DNA of 64,000 nt from ENR-C587 sp942493235 (GCA_942493235.1 OW818676.1:372001-436000), one strand, 5' to 3'. Counted from the stretch's first letter, positions 35,729 to 45,183 are shown. Program-made: numbers and translations. The notes: generated by a model from the sequence alone, not told the origin.

Positions 35729-37189
35729 TTATTTTCTAAATATCCTTTTAAATTGATTCATTTCTGATTCTGTGAAAAAACCAATTAATTTCAATACTAT
35801 AGCAAATATTAAGATTGCACTGATTTTTAATATCACCGAAAATAGAAGAGATAATTCCGGAGCAATGTAATAAGCAGGGAAAAATATTACAACTGTTATC
35901 ATTACTATCTGTAGCAGTCTTTTCCATTCGTAATTAATAGGATAGACCTTATGCGATATTTTATATAACACCAATGCACTGATAAAATAAGCTATTAATG
36001 TAGCCCATGCAGCAGCTTGGTATCCATAGTGCGGGATTAGTGTAAAATTTAGGACTATATTAACAAGTGCTGCAATAGTTACCGCAATTGGGAAATATTT
36101 TGTATTCTTAGTTATTTGCAATCCGGCGGCAAAATTATTAAATGCCCCGTTAAAGTAGTAAGCTAATAAAACAATAGGAATAATAAACATACCACTCCAA
36201 TAGTCCGGCTTGATAAATCTACCGCCTACAAACGGTAATTTAACTATATCTGAAATAAACAGAGATGTAATCAGAAAGACGAATGCACAAATCAAAGTGA
36301 AATATGTAAATACTCTTGCAAATAAAGGCTTGGCATCTTCATCTTCATAATGATTTAGATAGAATGGCTTCCAAGCATATTCAAATACTGACACAAACAT
36401 CATCATCGGTATCCCAAGTCGATAATTTATGCCGTACATACCGGCTTCTGCAGACCCTTTAAGATATTTTAAAATCGGTCTGTCGGCAAGCTGAAGTATT
36501 ATCTGAGAGAATGACGCAGGGACTGTCGGAAGCCCGAAGTAAAACATATCTTTAAATAATTGTTTGTCGAAGCTGAATTTTAGGTTTTTAAATACATTGG
36601 GAATAAACATAATTACCCCGATTATATTTGCAATTACTTGTGCTAAGAGCGAGCCCATAGCCCCCATAGAATAATTTACTAAAAATATATAATTAAGTAC
36701 AACTGCAATTAATATCAAAATAAATTTTAAAGTAGCAAACTGCCTTGCTTTACGAGCCATACGGAGGTAGCAGTACGGCACAAACATCACAATATCTGTA
36801 AGTGGAATAAGTATAGATACATTAAATAATTGCTTTGCATTAGCTAATGTGAAAAAAGAAGGTGCTAAGTAATCCGATAGTGAGAAAAATATTGCTGATA
36901 AAATCAAGCTACCAATTAACATAAATATAAAAGAGTGAGAGTAAACTTTTTCACTTTTCTGCAAATCATTTTTATCGTAAAACCTGAAATATGCACTCTC
37001 CATACCAAAGGAATATATAATTAGAAGAAAAGCAAATACTGCATTTATATTTTGAATATCGCCTACTTCTGATGCTGTCATATAATTAGAATACAATGGA
37101 GTGAGCAGGAAAGTTAAAAATCTGCCGATTATAGTAAACACACCATAGATTAAAGTATCTGAAGCTAATGATTTCATCCTGCCGGACAT
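35729..37189 (-). CDS. Polysaccharide/oligosaccharide flippase (MATE/MOP superfamily)
   Basis: 486 residues with about twelve to fourteen hydrophobic helices. The N-terminus MKSLASDTLIYGVFTIIGRF followed by YMTASEVGDIQNI is the Wzx/RfbX-type pattern common in Bacteroidota. It likely flips a lipid-linked sugar across the inner membrane. No glycosyltransferase cluster is nearby, so the sugar (for example A-LPS, which anchors T9SS cargo) is not indicated. Confidence 0.88.
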   Translation of the reverse strand: MSGRMKSLASDTLIYGVFTIIGRFLTFLLTPLYSNYMTASEVGDIQNINAVFAFLLIIYSFGMESAYFRFYDKNDLQKSEKVYSHSFIFMLIGSLILSAIFFSLSDYLAPSFFTLANAKQLFNVSILIPLTDIVMFVPYCYLRMARKARQFATLKFILILIAVVLNYIFLVNYSMGAMGSLLAQVIANIIGVIMFIPNVFKNLKFSFDKQLFKDMFYFGLPTVPASFSQIILQLADRPILKYLKGSAEAGMYGINYRLGIPMMMFVSVFEYAWKPFYLNHYEDEDAKPLFARVFTYFTLICAFVFLITSLFISDIVKLPFVGGRFIKPDYWSGMFIIPIVLLAYYFNGAFNNFAAGLQITKNTKYFPIAVTIAALVNIVLNFTLIPHYGYQAAAWATLIAYFISALVLYKISHKVYPINYEWKRLLQIVMITVVIFFPAYYIAPELSLLFSVILKISAILIFAIVLKLIGFFTESEMNQFKRIFRK

Positions 37190-37350
37190 ATATGTTTCCT
37201 ATTAAAAGAAACAAAATTAAGCAATAACAGTGAAAAATAAAATTGGTGATTAAAAATAATTCTGCAGATGAATTATGCTTGCTTTCGCAAGCAGAGATGG
37301 GGTTGAAATAATATTATTACATATATGAAATAGCTAATATAAATTAAATC

Positions 37351-37592
37351 TGTTGCAAAATTTTATAATTTTCAATTTCCATTTGTTCAAGAGGCGACTA
37401 AAATTTGTCATTCTGAACGAAGTGAAGAATCCAGATAAAGCTAACTTGTTGATAAATCAGGATTCTTCGTTACACTCTGAATGACGATTTAGAAACATTA
37501 TTACTTTTTTGACAACCTCTTGATAAGCATTTAGAAGTTTGAAAGCTTTGAAAAATTAACAGTAAATAAATATTTAGACTTTTGCAATAGCC
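37351..37592. repeat. Shell E element with core B
   Basis: About 242 bp. The left end CTGTTGCAAAATTTTATAAT is inverted at the right end (ACTTTTGCAATAGCC). The interior includes a complete B core at 37387-37524 and the block AAGTTTGAAAGCTTTGAAAA. The same shell, with palindrome P instead of B, lies at 56257-56388. Confidence 0.65.
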
Positions 37593-37690
37593 TTAAATTA
37601 TAAGCACCCGCTGGCAAATACTCATATTGGTATCAAAATAAATAATTCATGTTTGGAATTACATTATTACATTATTAGCTTATTGTTTTA

Positions 37691-37726
37691 AAAACCTTCC
37701 GAAGGTAAAGAAACCTTCGGAAGGGG
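37691..37726 (-). terminator. Terminator of the thioredoxin-DUF6132 unit
   Basis: The stem CCTTCCGAAGGT / ACCTTCGGAAGG with a six-base loop, with a U-run on the minus strand, about 20 bases after the DUF6132 stop. Confidence 0.8.
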
Positions 37727-37744
37727 AATTTTATGTTGTGAAAG

Positions 37745-37939
37745 CTATTTTTCTTTTTTGAAGATTTTATCAAATGGGAAAGATAGAATAAATCCTGATA
37801 ATGCTCCATATAGAGTTGATATATACCAAGTCGATGTTATAGGGCAGCCGTTTGTACATCCGAAATAAAAATAATACCCATATCCGGCTATTGCCCCGAG
37901 AATTGTAGAAATCAGTATTTTGATGTAAATATTCATCAC
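37745..37939 (-). CDS. DUF6132-family small membrane protein
   Basis: 64 residues with two membrane helices. It carries the conserved YFGCTNGCPITSTWYIST motif between helices, with two Cys in a GCxxGCPI pattern. The family is small and widespread in Bacteroidota, without a known function. The gene start overlaps the thioredoxin stop by four bases, and the two are often adjacent. The paired Cys could be a redox or metal-binding partner of the thioredoxin; this is inference. Confidence 0.82.
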   Translation of the reverse strand: MMNIYIKILISTILGAIAGYGYYFYFGCTNGCPITSTWYISTLYGALSGFILSFPFDKIFKKEK

Positions 37940-38304
37940 TTAGCTTCCGCAGATTGAATTCCGAAAATATCAGAGAAGGCTTTTACAAATCCTTCTTTTG
38001 GCATCGCACCTACTGCCATTTTAGGTTGCTCATTAACCGGTATAAATAATACAGAGGGAATGCTTTGAATCCCAAATATAGCAGAAAGTTCTTGCTCGGC
38101 TTCAGTATTGATTTTGTAAATATCAATTTTATCTGTATAATCGACTGCTAACTCTTCGAATATCGGAGCTACCATTTTGCAAGGGCCGCACCAGTCAGCA
38201 TAGAAGTCAATAACTACAGGCCGAGTGCCCTTGAATTTCCATTCTTTTTCATTTTCAAAGTCGAATACTTTATCAAGAAAGCTTTGTTTTGTTAGGTGTT
38301 CCAT
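37936..38304 (-). CDS. Thioredoxin
   Basis: 122 residues. Canonical active site FYADWCGPCKMVAPIF at about residues 33-48, cis-Pro in IQSIPSVLFIP, and a 24-residue N-terminal extension (KQSFLDKVFDFENEKEWKFK) before the fold. It is a cytoplasmic protein-disulfide reductase, since there is no signal peptide. It overlaps the downstream DUF6132 gene by four bases. The upstream gene is a paralogue without the CxxC motif. Confidence 0.92.
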   Translation of the reverse strand: MEHLTKQSFLDKVFDFENEKEWKFKGTRPVVIDFYADWCGPCKMVAPIFEELAVDYTDKIDIYKINTEAEQELSAIFGIQSIPSVLFIPVNEQPKMAVGAMPKEGFVKAFSDIFGIQSAEAK

Positions 38305-38360
38305 CTTTATAGTCCTTAAAATAATAAAAAATATCTATATTGAATAAGTAAGACGAAACT

Positions 38361-38398
38361 AAAAAAACTATATTGCCGTGCAGGAATATAGTTTTTAT
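38361..38398 (-). terminator. Terminator between the two thioredoxin-like genes
   Basis: AAAACTATATT / AATATAGTTTT stem with a ten-base loop, with a U-run on the minus strand. It separates the transcript of the degenerate paralogue from that of the active thioredoxin. Confidence 0.65.
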
Positions 38399-38487
38399 AT
38401 ATTTTAGATATTTTTGTCGAATGTGTAGTAGAATAGTTATTATATTAATATCATTTACTAATCAATTAGTTTAGTAAGGTACTTATA

Positions 38488-38856
38488 TTACTTGATTTCG
38501 GTAGCTTTAATACCGAATATCTCATCAATTATTTCAATAAAATCTTTTTTTGGTACTAACCCGACAACTTCTTGAGGAGAACTTCCGACAGGAATAAAAA
38601 TTAATGTTGGAATGCTTTCAATATCATAAGCTTCCGATAGAAATTCTTCTTCATCGGTATCAATTGAGTAGAAATCAATCTTATCTTTATATTCAACTTC
38701 CAACTCTTCAATAGTTTTGGCAAGAATATCTGAAAACTCTTCACCATTTTCATAGAAATCTAATACAGCCGGACGCGTGCCTTTAAATATCCATTTTTCG
38801 GCATTTTCAAAATCGAATATTTTTTCAAGATATGTTTGTTTAGTAAGCTTTTCCAT
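38488..38856 (-). CDS. Thioredoxin-like protein lacking the CxxC active site
   Basis: 122 residues, exactly the same length as the neighbouring thioredoxin, with nearly the same N-terminus (MEKLTKQTYLEKIFDFENAE; later FKGTRPAVLDFYE). Where the partner has ADWCGPCKMV, this protein has ENGEEFSDIL, so both catalytic Cys are gone. The cis-Pro loop is kept (IESIPTLIFIPVG). It looks like a tandem duplicate that has lost redox activity but is maintained as an open, well-conserved frame. It may act as a binding or chaperone-like protein. Confidence 0.85.
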   Translation of the reverse strand: MEKLTKQTYLEKIFDFENAEKWIFKGTRPAVLDFYENGEEFSDILAKTIEELEVEYKDKIDFYSIDTDEEEFLSEAYDIESIPTLIFIPVGSSPQEVVGLVPKKDFIEIIDEIFGIKATEIK

Positions 38857-38939
38857 TTGAATAATCCTATCAGTTATTATATAATATTGTAATTTTCAAA
38901 ATACTGGAAATCTAAATATTCATTATTGATTTCAAAACA

Positions 38940-40331
38940 TCAATCCAATTTAGTTATTTCAGCTAAAGTAGTTTTTTTATTTCTAAATAGTTTAAATATT
39001 TTTAAAAAGCTAAAGTTTTCATTATTAACTTTGAGAGTTAGAAAAATACCAAGTACACCTACAATTATATTGCCCATCCACATACTCAAAAGAGGGGAAA
39101 GGAGTCCACGGTCTGCAATTTTCTCGCCACTCATTAAGCATGCCCAGAATAAAATGTAAAAACCTAAGCTGATACCGGCACTAATCCCAAAATTGCCTCC
39201 CTTAGTCATTACACCAAGCGGACAGCCTACAAAAACGAAAACTAAGCAAGCAAAAGGAATTGAATACTTCTTATATATTTCTACTAAGTATTTCTTTTCT
39301 TGCAGTTTATGCTCATTACTAATTTGTGTCTCAGCGTATATACTTGATTTTACATTATTTAAAGTAGAATACGAATTATTTAAAACCGCAATTCTTTTAT
39401 CATTATTATCATTAATTTGTGATATTGACCTATTTTTTGTGTTAATTTTGCAAAGAACATAGTCCAGATGAGAGTTCAATTTAACATTAATTATGCTATC
39501 TGACCTTTTGATTTTGGCTTGGGCTTCATTTACGTATGCTCTCATCTCCGTAATTGTCATTTCCCTATCGCCCTTGGTTGAGTTGTCCTTTTCACTTCTT
39601 TCTAATTCAAAACCGGAAACCTTAAAATTAACGTTAAAAGTTTTAAACTCGATAACTTTCAGATTATCAATCTTATTATCTATATACTGGACAATCTCTC
39701 CATTAGTAAGGTCTAATACCAACTTTGAAATATTATCATTAAAGTAAATATATCCCGAATCGGCAGAAATTACGCTCTTATTTCGTGTACCTGTATTGTC
39801 ATAAATAGTAACAGCTTTCATAGCACCGGAAGTGGAATCTAATTGCCGAGCTAAAATTGTAAAACCATCAATTTGAGTGCTAAATTGACCTTGTTCTAAA
39901 GCAAATGTAGGTTTCTTTCGCTTAATATCGTTAAGCAAAGTTTTAGCTTGATGGTTAGCTTCCGGTAAAACATAATCATTATACAAAAAGAGTAGATACG
40001 ACAAAATAGCTCCGCTGATAATTAACGGGGTCATTATTTTGATTAAACTACCCCCACTCGATTTAATAATAGTAATTTCTTGCGAAGCAGACATAGCCCC
40101 GAATGTCATTAATGTGGAGAAGAGTACTCCCATAGGCACAGCAAGCACGAGCATCCAAGACAAGTTGTAAATTATCAATTGAATGATAACCCATGTATCT
40201 AATCCCTTACCTAAAAGCTGGTCAATATATTTTAGTAAAAATTGAAATAGAAATAAAAATACTACAGTTGAAGAACCAAAAACCAATGGTGCTATGTGAG
40301 ACTTAATAATATATCTGGTTATTATTTTCAT
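38940..40331 (-). CDS. LptF/LptG-family permease
   Basis: 463 residues from the Met that fits the family start (MKIITRYIIKSHIAPLVFG); an in-frame Met four codons earlier is possible. Three N-terminal membrane helices, a large periplasmic domain (about 140-350) and three C-terminal helices match YjgP/YjgQ. It forms the membrane part of the LPS transport ABC exporter that moves lipopolysaccharide from the inner membrane to the Lpt bridge. The partner genes are elsewhere. Confidence 0.9.
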   Translation of the reverse strand: MKIITRYIIKSHIAPLVFGSSTVVFLFLFQFLLKYIDQLLGKGLDTWVIIQLIIYNLSWMLVLAVPMGVLFSTLMTFGAMSASQEITIIKSSGGSLIKIMTPLIISGAILSYLLFLYNDYVLPEANHQAKTLLNDIKRKKPTFALEQGQFSTQIDGFTILARQLDSTSGAMKAVTIYDNTGTRNKSVISADSGYIYFNDNISKLVLDLTNGEIVQYIDNKIDNLKVIEFKTFNVNFKVSGFELERSEKDNSTKGDREMTITEMRAYVNEAQAKIKRSDSIINVKLNSHLDYVLCKINTKNRSISQINDNNDKRIAVLNNSYSTLNNVKSSIYAETQISNEHKLQEKKYLVEIYKKYSIPFACLVFVFVGCPLGVMTKGGNFGISAGISLGFYILFWACLMSGEKIADRGLLSPLLSMWMGNIIVGVLGIFLTLKVNNENFSFLKIFKLFRNKKTTLAEITKLD

Positions 40332-40523
40332 ATATCTTAACATTTAAATTATAAGTTTACAAAATTACAAATTATATAGTTAATACGTGAAATATTTATT
40401 TTATGATACAAATAAAATTGAATTGTTTTTCAAAAGGTCGTTAATTTCATTTGACTTCAACCTCTTGATTTATATGCTGTAAATATCTTGTAATTAGTGT
40501 TTTTTATCTTTTTGCACTTGTAT

Positions 40524-40958
40524 CCACGTGCTTCAGAGCCTGAGTAAAAACCTTATATCACTACCGTTTCTCTACTAACTACAATTACTCTAAGCCGACC
40601 CACGCATTGAAGAGTCTGTGTAAAAACTATCAATAGACAACAAATATTATTGATAGTTCCATTCAAGTGGCTGACTAAAAAATTGTCATTCTGAACGAAG
40701 TGAAGAATCCAGATAATGCTAACTTGTTGATAACTCTGGATTCTTCGTTACACTCAGAATGATGATTTTGAAATGTTTTTACTTTTTAGACAACCTTATC
40801 AGAGACTTTGAGTACTTGTTTTTGTTGAAAAAACGGTAGCAATCAAAGGTTTTTTACACAGCCGCTTCAGCGTGGGGAAACAAGCATTGTGAGAAATTGT
40901 AATTAGTTTTAAAACAGTAATAATAGTATTTACACAGCCTCTTAAGCATGGGTTGAAT
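40524..40958. repeat. Nested shell A elements
   Basis: An outer pair of shell A termini (40524-40552, CCACGTGCTTCAGAGCCTGA; and 40926-40958, TTTACACAGCCTCTTAAGCA) encloses an inner complete element at 40598-40877. Each pair is in inverted orientation. Confidence 0.6.
40598..40877. repeat. MITE-like element, shell A with core B
   Basis: 280 bp. Termini 40598-40627 (CACGCATTGAAGAGTCTGTG) and 40851-40877 (TTACACAGCCGCTTCAGCGT) are inverted repeats. A B core lies at 40662-40797, with arms ACGAAGTGAAGAATCCAG and CTGGATTCTTCGT. It has the same overall build as 315-574. Confidence 0.7.
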
Positions 40959-41476
40959 TAGTGGATTAAAATTAGGTAATATCTACAACAGGCTTAATTT
41001 GACAAAAATATTCTCGGTAACTTTATTCTCTAACTAAATAACGAAATCCTTGAAAAATAAGCAAATCAATGCCTTAAATATAAATTAATATATGCTAATA
41101 TATCTAATCTAATAGATAATTGAGTTCCAAATTCCCAATGAAACAAATAGAAAATAGGATTTATGCAAACTAAGTATTATAAAGAGATTACATATAATAT
41201 TTTCATTGAAAACGATTTAATACTCAACAGATTACCAAAGAATAAAACTTAGACATTTATAGTAATATGAAATTTTTAATTAATTTTTATTTTTATTATT
41301 TAAAATAAAAGAAATAATATTATGATAATTGAAAATTATTTCGTAATTTTAAAAATTATTAATTATGACAATAAAGTATAATTGAATTAAATTACAAATA
41401 TATGTCATATATAATATAAGAACTTATAATAGTATATAAAGATATTATTACTCATAGATTCCCTTTATGAGGTCTA

Positions 41477-41513
41477 ATCCCCAAAAGTAGTTTATCTGCA
41501 ATTGGGGATTTTT
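41477..41513 (+). terminator. Terminator-like hairpin without upstream gene
   Basis: ATCCCCAA / TTGGGGAT stem followed by TTTTT. The nearest plus-strand protein gene upstream ends 6 kb away, so it may end an unrecognised small RNA or act in the leader of the M1 peptidase gene. Confidence 0.55.
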
Positions 41514-41613
41514 GTATATAATATAAAATATTGAAAATAATTAAAATATTTAGTATTTTGAAAAAAGAAAATAAATTACTATCTTAGTTTTTCTATTTTG
41601 TTTAAGGAATAAA

Positions 41614-43539
41614 ATGAAGCAATTACTAACAATTATTGGCATATTTATTATAAGTTCAGGGCTTGTAATATCTAATGAGATATCTTCTGCCGTTGAATAT
41701 AAAGCTCAACCTTTTGATGTACTTAGATATACGGCTGATATTAAATTTAAAGACTTTACTGCAAAAGATATAAGCGGAAAATGCCTTATAGATTTTCTAT
41801 GGTTAGACAAAAATGTAAATAACAGATTCTTTTTTAATTTAAAAGGACTGTCTGTTGACAGCTGCTTCTATAACGGGAAGAAAGTGATTGCACAAGTTTC
41901 GGAAGTCCCGATAGACGAAGATAATTATTACATTATCAATCCCGAAAATGATTTCAGTGATACATCCGAGCTGATGATATACTATTCCGGAATTATGTCA
42001 AACGAAGCTGGCCCAATGCCTTGGGGCGGAGTAACTTACCAAGACAGTGTGTTATTTGCTATGGGAGTTGGGTTTCATAACCCTTATGTATCATCTACCA
42101 GATTCTGGTTGCCCTGCTATGACCATCCCTCCGACAAAGCAATGTATAGATTCAGATTTACTGTACCTGATTCATTACTTGTAGTAAGCAATGGTAATCT
42201 TTTGATAGAAGAACCTACGGGAAATGGTAAAATGTCTTATAGATGGTCAGGTGAAAAAGAGGCAGCTACCTATATGTTAACTTTTGCAGTAGGTAAATTT
42301 TCGTTATTAGAATTTGGTAACGACACTATAAGTATGCCGGTCTATACACTTGAGAAAAATATTAATAAATGCAATATTGGATTTAAGTTACTTCCGAAAA
42401 TGGTAAATATTTATGAACAATATTTTGGAAAGTATCCATTTGAAAAAGTCGGATATGTAGTTGCTCCTATCGGCTCTATGGAGCATCAGACTATGATTAC
42501 ATTAGCAGAAGATGTGCTTTCGCTAACTGATACAGTCAGCTCTACTGTAGCTCATGAATTATCTCATCAATGGTTTGGTGGATTAGTTACTCCGTATGAT
42601 TATCGTGATGCATGGCTTAATGAAGCTTTTGCTACATACTCTGAAGCACTTTATGCAGAATCACTTTTTGATAAAACTAAATATCTGCATAATATAGGTT
42701 TAGATATAAATAGATACATTAGTAATTCAGTTAACGAAGGGATATTCCCATTGTGGGATTTTGAAAGAGTTATTCCTTCATCAAACTATCCGGCTACAAT
42801 TTATTATAAAGGTTCGGCAGTACTAGCAATGCTTAGGTATGAACTTGGCGATGAAATATTTTTTAAATCAATCAAGAATTATTTGGGGAAATTTGCTAAT
42901 TCTAACGCTACTACGGCTGATTTAATAGAAGTAATTAATGAAACATCGGGCAGGGATTTATCCGAATTTTTTGCCCAATGGGTTTTCGGAAGGGGTTATC
43001 CTTCATTTAAAATAAATACATTTTGGCATCCATATCCTGATAATGACAATATGGGTTATGTTGACATAATCGTTAAGCAAGTGCAAAATGCTGGATGGGG
43101 AATATATACAAATGTTCCTTTAGAAGTGAATTTTTCACATTCATCTACAGAGAGAACAATTAAAATATTAAATATCAAAAGTATTGAAGAAAGTTTTCAT
43201 CTTGATTCAGTAGCTAAGTTTACCAATTTCGCTTATAATTCGGGTTATGAACTTAAAATATTAGCAAAAGTAAATACCCTGCCTCTAAGTATTGATGAGC
43301 AAAATAATATGGGTTTTGAGATTTATCCTAATCCGGTCGAAGACTATCTAAGTATTTTAAATTTCGCCGCCGAAAATTTATTATCAATCCGAATATATGA
43401 TATTACAGGAGTTTGTATAAAAGAAATAAATCCAAAAAACAATTACGGATTAGTCAATACCGAAAGCTTGAATAGAGGTACCTATCAATTAGTTTTAACA
43501 TATTCCGATATAACATTATATAAACTATTTTGCAAGTAG
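41614..43539 (+). CDS. Secreted M1 aminopeptidase with T9SS sorting domain
   Basis: 641 residues. Signal peptide (LLTIIGIFIISSGLVIS). M1 metallopeptidase core: exopeptidase motif GSMEHQTM near 290, zinc site VAHELSHQWFGG near 310, and third ligand in AWLNEAFATYSEAL. A short type A sorting domain ends the protein (GFEIYPNPVEDYLSILNFAA to the end). It lacks the large C-terminal ERAP1-like domain of long M1 enzymes. It likely trims peptides outside the cell or at the surface after T9SS export. Monocistronic. Confidence 0.92.
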   Translation: MKQLLTIIGIFIISSGLVISNEISSAVEYKAQPFDVLRYTADIKFKDFTAKDISGKCLIDFLWLDKNVNNRFFFNLKGLSVDSCFYNGKKVIAQVSEVPIDEDNYYIINPENDFSDTSELMIYYSGIMSNEAGPMPWGGVTYQDSVLFAMGVGFHNPYVSSTRFWLPCYDHPSDKAMYRFRFTVPDSLLVVSNGNLLIEEPTGNGKMSYRWSGEKEAATYMLTFAVGKFSLLEFGNDTISMPVYTLEKNINKCNIGFKLLPKMVNIYEQYFGKYPFEKVGYVVAPIGSMEHQTMITLAEDVLSLTDTVSSTVAHELSHQWFGGLVTPYDYRDAWLNEAFATYSEALYAESLFDKTKYLHNIGLDINRYISNSVNEGIFPLWDFERVIPSSNYPATIYYKGSAVLAMLRYELGDEIFFKSIKNYLGKFANSNATTADLIEVINETSGRDLSEFFAQWVFGRGYPSFKINTFWHPYPDNDNMGYVDIIVKQVQNAGWGIYTNVPLEVNFSHSSTERTIKILNIKSIEESFHLDSVAKFTNFAYNSGYELKILAKVNTLPLSIDEQNNMGFEIYPNPVEDYLSILNFAAENLLSIRIYDITGVCIKEINPKNNYGLVNTESLNRGTYQLVLTYSDITLYKLFCK

Positions 43540-43597
43540 AAACTGTGATGATTGAATTTATATTATATCTATAAAATAATTATCACTGCATTTTTTT

Positions 43598-43795
43598 TGA
43601 GGCTGACTAATAAGTTGCCATTACCTCTTCCTTTACTGCTTCGCTGTAATTGTAGAGGTAATGACACAAAGTAAAAAAGTCATTCTGACGCAGTGAAGAA
43701 TCAAGATAAAGCTAAATTATCGATAATTCCGGATTCTTCGTTACACTCAGAATTACGATTTGGCAATATTATTAATATTAGACAAGCTCTTGATT
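43598..43795. repeat. Core-B repeat with an inner insertion
   Basis: B termini GAGGCTGACTAATAAGTTG and TTAGACAAGCTCTTGAT flank arms GTGAAGAATCAAGAT and CCGGATTCTTCGTTACACTC. An extra palindromic block (CATTACCTCT ... AGAGGTAATG) sits in the left arm. It lies between two convergent genes. Confidence 0.6.
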
Positions 43796-43853
43796 GAGGA
43801 TAAAAATCATAATTGGATAGTATAGAAACAGACTTAAAAATACACTGCAAAGC

Positions 43854-45113
43854 TTACAGCTCTGTTACTTTGTATCCAATAGATTCTACTTTAGTTTTTA
43901 AAGTGTTCATGTCGAAATCGCCTTCAATAGCCGCTGACTCGGTAGCTAAATCAACTTTAACTGATATAACGCCGTCGATAGTATTAATAGCATTAGTAAC
44001 GTTCATTACACAATGATTGCAGTTCATACCGCTTACTTTTATAGTTTTTTGGTTATCCATAATCTTCACTTTTTTAATATGTTTACGAATATATAATCTA
44101 TAAATCGAACTTAGTATCAATATTAAAAATATTCCGCCGAATACAATTTTTATAGGGTCAAAACCGGCTTGATCGTGATTACATACTTCTGTTACTCCCA
44201 ATAGTGGATTAATCCCGAAAGCAAAAAATATATAATCAAGCAGGTATCCGAAAGCTATTGAAATTACAATAAGTGATAATAAGTAAGCCAATGCAGTTTT
44301 CTTTCCGAGTACTTTCATCAGTATTGCAAATGATGCTGCATTAGTTCCGGGACCTACTGCCAGAAATACAAAGGCAACACCCGGAGAAAAGCCTTTCAGA
44401 ATCAGGCTGACAGCAATAGGAATTGATGCGGTTGCACAAATATACATTGGAGCTCCGATAGCAACCATTACCAGCATACCCAGTATTCCGTTTGAAATAG
44501 AGGTATTGGCAAAAAATGATTCAGGAACAAAATAAGTAATCAAGGACGCTATAAAAAGTCCGAATAAAAATTGAGGTGTAATATCGTCTAAAAATTCAAT
44601 AAATGCGTATTTACCGGCTTTAATGTATTTGTCCTTTAATTTTAAACTTTTTAATTCGTTAGTGTTAGCTATCGCGATTTCAGAGGAGTTGATACTTTCG
44701 TTTTTTGTAATTTTCTGTACAAATGCTCCTGAAATCATACCTGTAAATAATGCCGCAAGGGGACGAAATATAGCAAATACCGGTCCGAGCAAACCATAAG
44801 TAGCTATCATAGAGTCAACACCGGTCTGTGGAGTTGATGTGAGAAATGAAATAACAGCTCCCTTCGACGCTCCGCTTTTAGACATATAAACGGCACTTGG
44901 TACTACTCCGCAAGAGCATAAGGGAAGTGGTACCCCGAGTAACGAAGCCTTGATAATTGACCAAATATTTTCTTTACCCATATATTTAATAATTAGCTCT
45001 TTAGTGAAGTATATATATAATATTGCTACAAAAAATAAACCTATCATCATATATTGAGCCATTTCAAAAAAAAGCTCTATGAAAATATTAAAAAAACTAA
45101 TTATTTCGTTCAT
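43854..45113 (-). CDS. SO_0444-type Cu/Zn efflux permease with C-terminal HMA domain
   Basis: 419 residues. The COG0701 permease core has about eight to ten helices and two signature blocks (GVPLPLCSCGVVPSAVYMSK; SFLTSTPQTGVDSM; and the repeat GAPMYICATASIPIAVSLIL). A cytosolic HMA domain follows the last helix (KVSGMNCNHCVMNVTNAI) with the metal-binding CxxC. It is predicted to export copper or zinc. The HMA domain would hand metal to the pore or sense it. No metalloregulator is adjacent. Confidence 0.85.
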   Translation of the reverse strand: MNEIISFFNIFIELFFEMAQYMMIGLFFVAILYIYFTKELIIKYMGKENIWSIIKASLLGVPLPLCSCGVVPSAVYMSKSGASKGAVISFLTSTPQTGVDSMIATYGLLGPVFAIFRPLAALFTGMISGAFVQKITKNESINSSEIAIANTNELKSLKLKDKYIKAGKYAFIEFLDDITPQFLFGLFIASLITYFVPESFFANTSISNGILGMLVMVAIGAPMYICATASIPIAVSLILKGFSPGVAFVFLAVGPGTNAASFAILMKVLGKKTALAYLLSLIVISIAFGYLLDYIFFAFGINPLLGVTEVCNHDQAGFDPIKIVFGGIFLILILSSIYRLYIRKHIKKVKIMDNQKTIKVSGMNCNHCVMNVTNAINTIDGVISVKVDLATESAAIEGDFDMNTLKTKVESIGYKVTEL

Positions 45114-45183
45114 TTTGCTTATCTTTACGTTCTTAATTTTACGATATATAAAGAAGATGTTGTGTTAATTTTATTTTTAGGTT

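Larger units (their letters stand above)
40344..41613. other. 1.27-kb intergenic region, repeat-rich
   Basis: No credible protein gene. The first half (40524-40958) is a nested set of shell A repeats. The second half is very AT-rich. It ends in a terminator-like hairpin at 41477-41513 with no gene upstream of it. A 29-codon frame at about 41163 lacks support. Confidence 0.6.

Noticed and set aside
40598..40958. Regularly repeated blocks as a possible CRISPR array
   Set aside because: Repeats are in inverted pairs with dissimilar spacing; there is no array of equal direct repeats and no cas gene.
41163..41252. 29-codon frame starting MQTKYYKEITYN
   Set aside because: It resembles the start of the small antitoxin-like frame at 4735 over only four residues; no other support.
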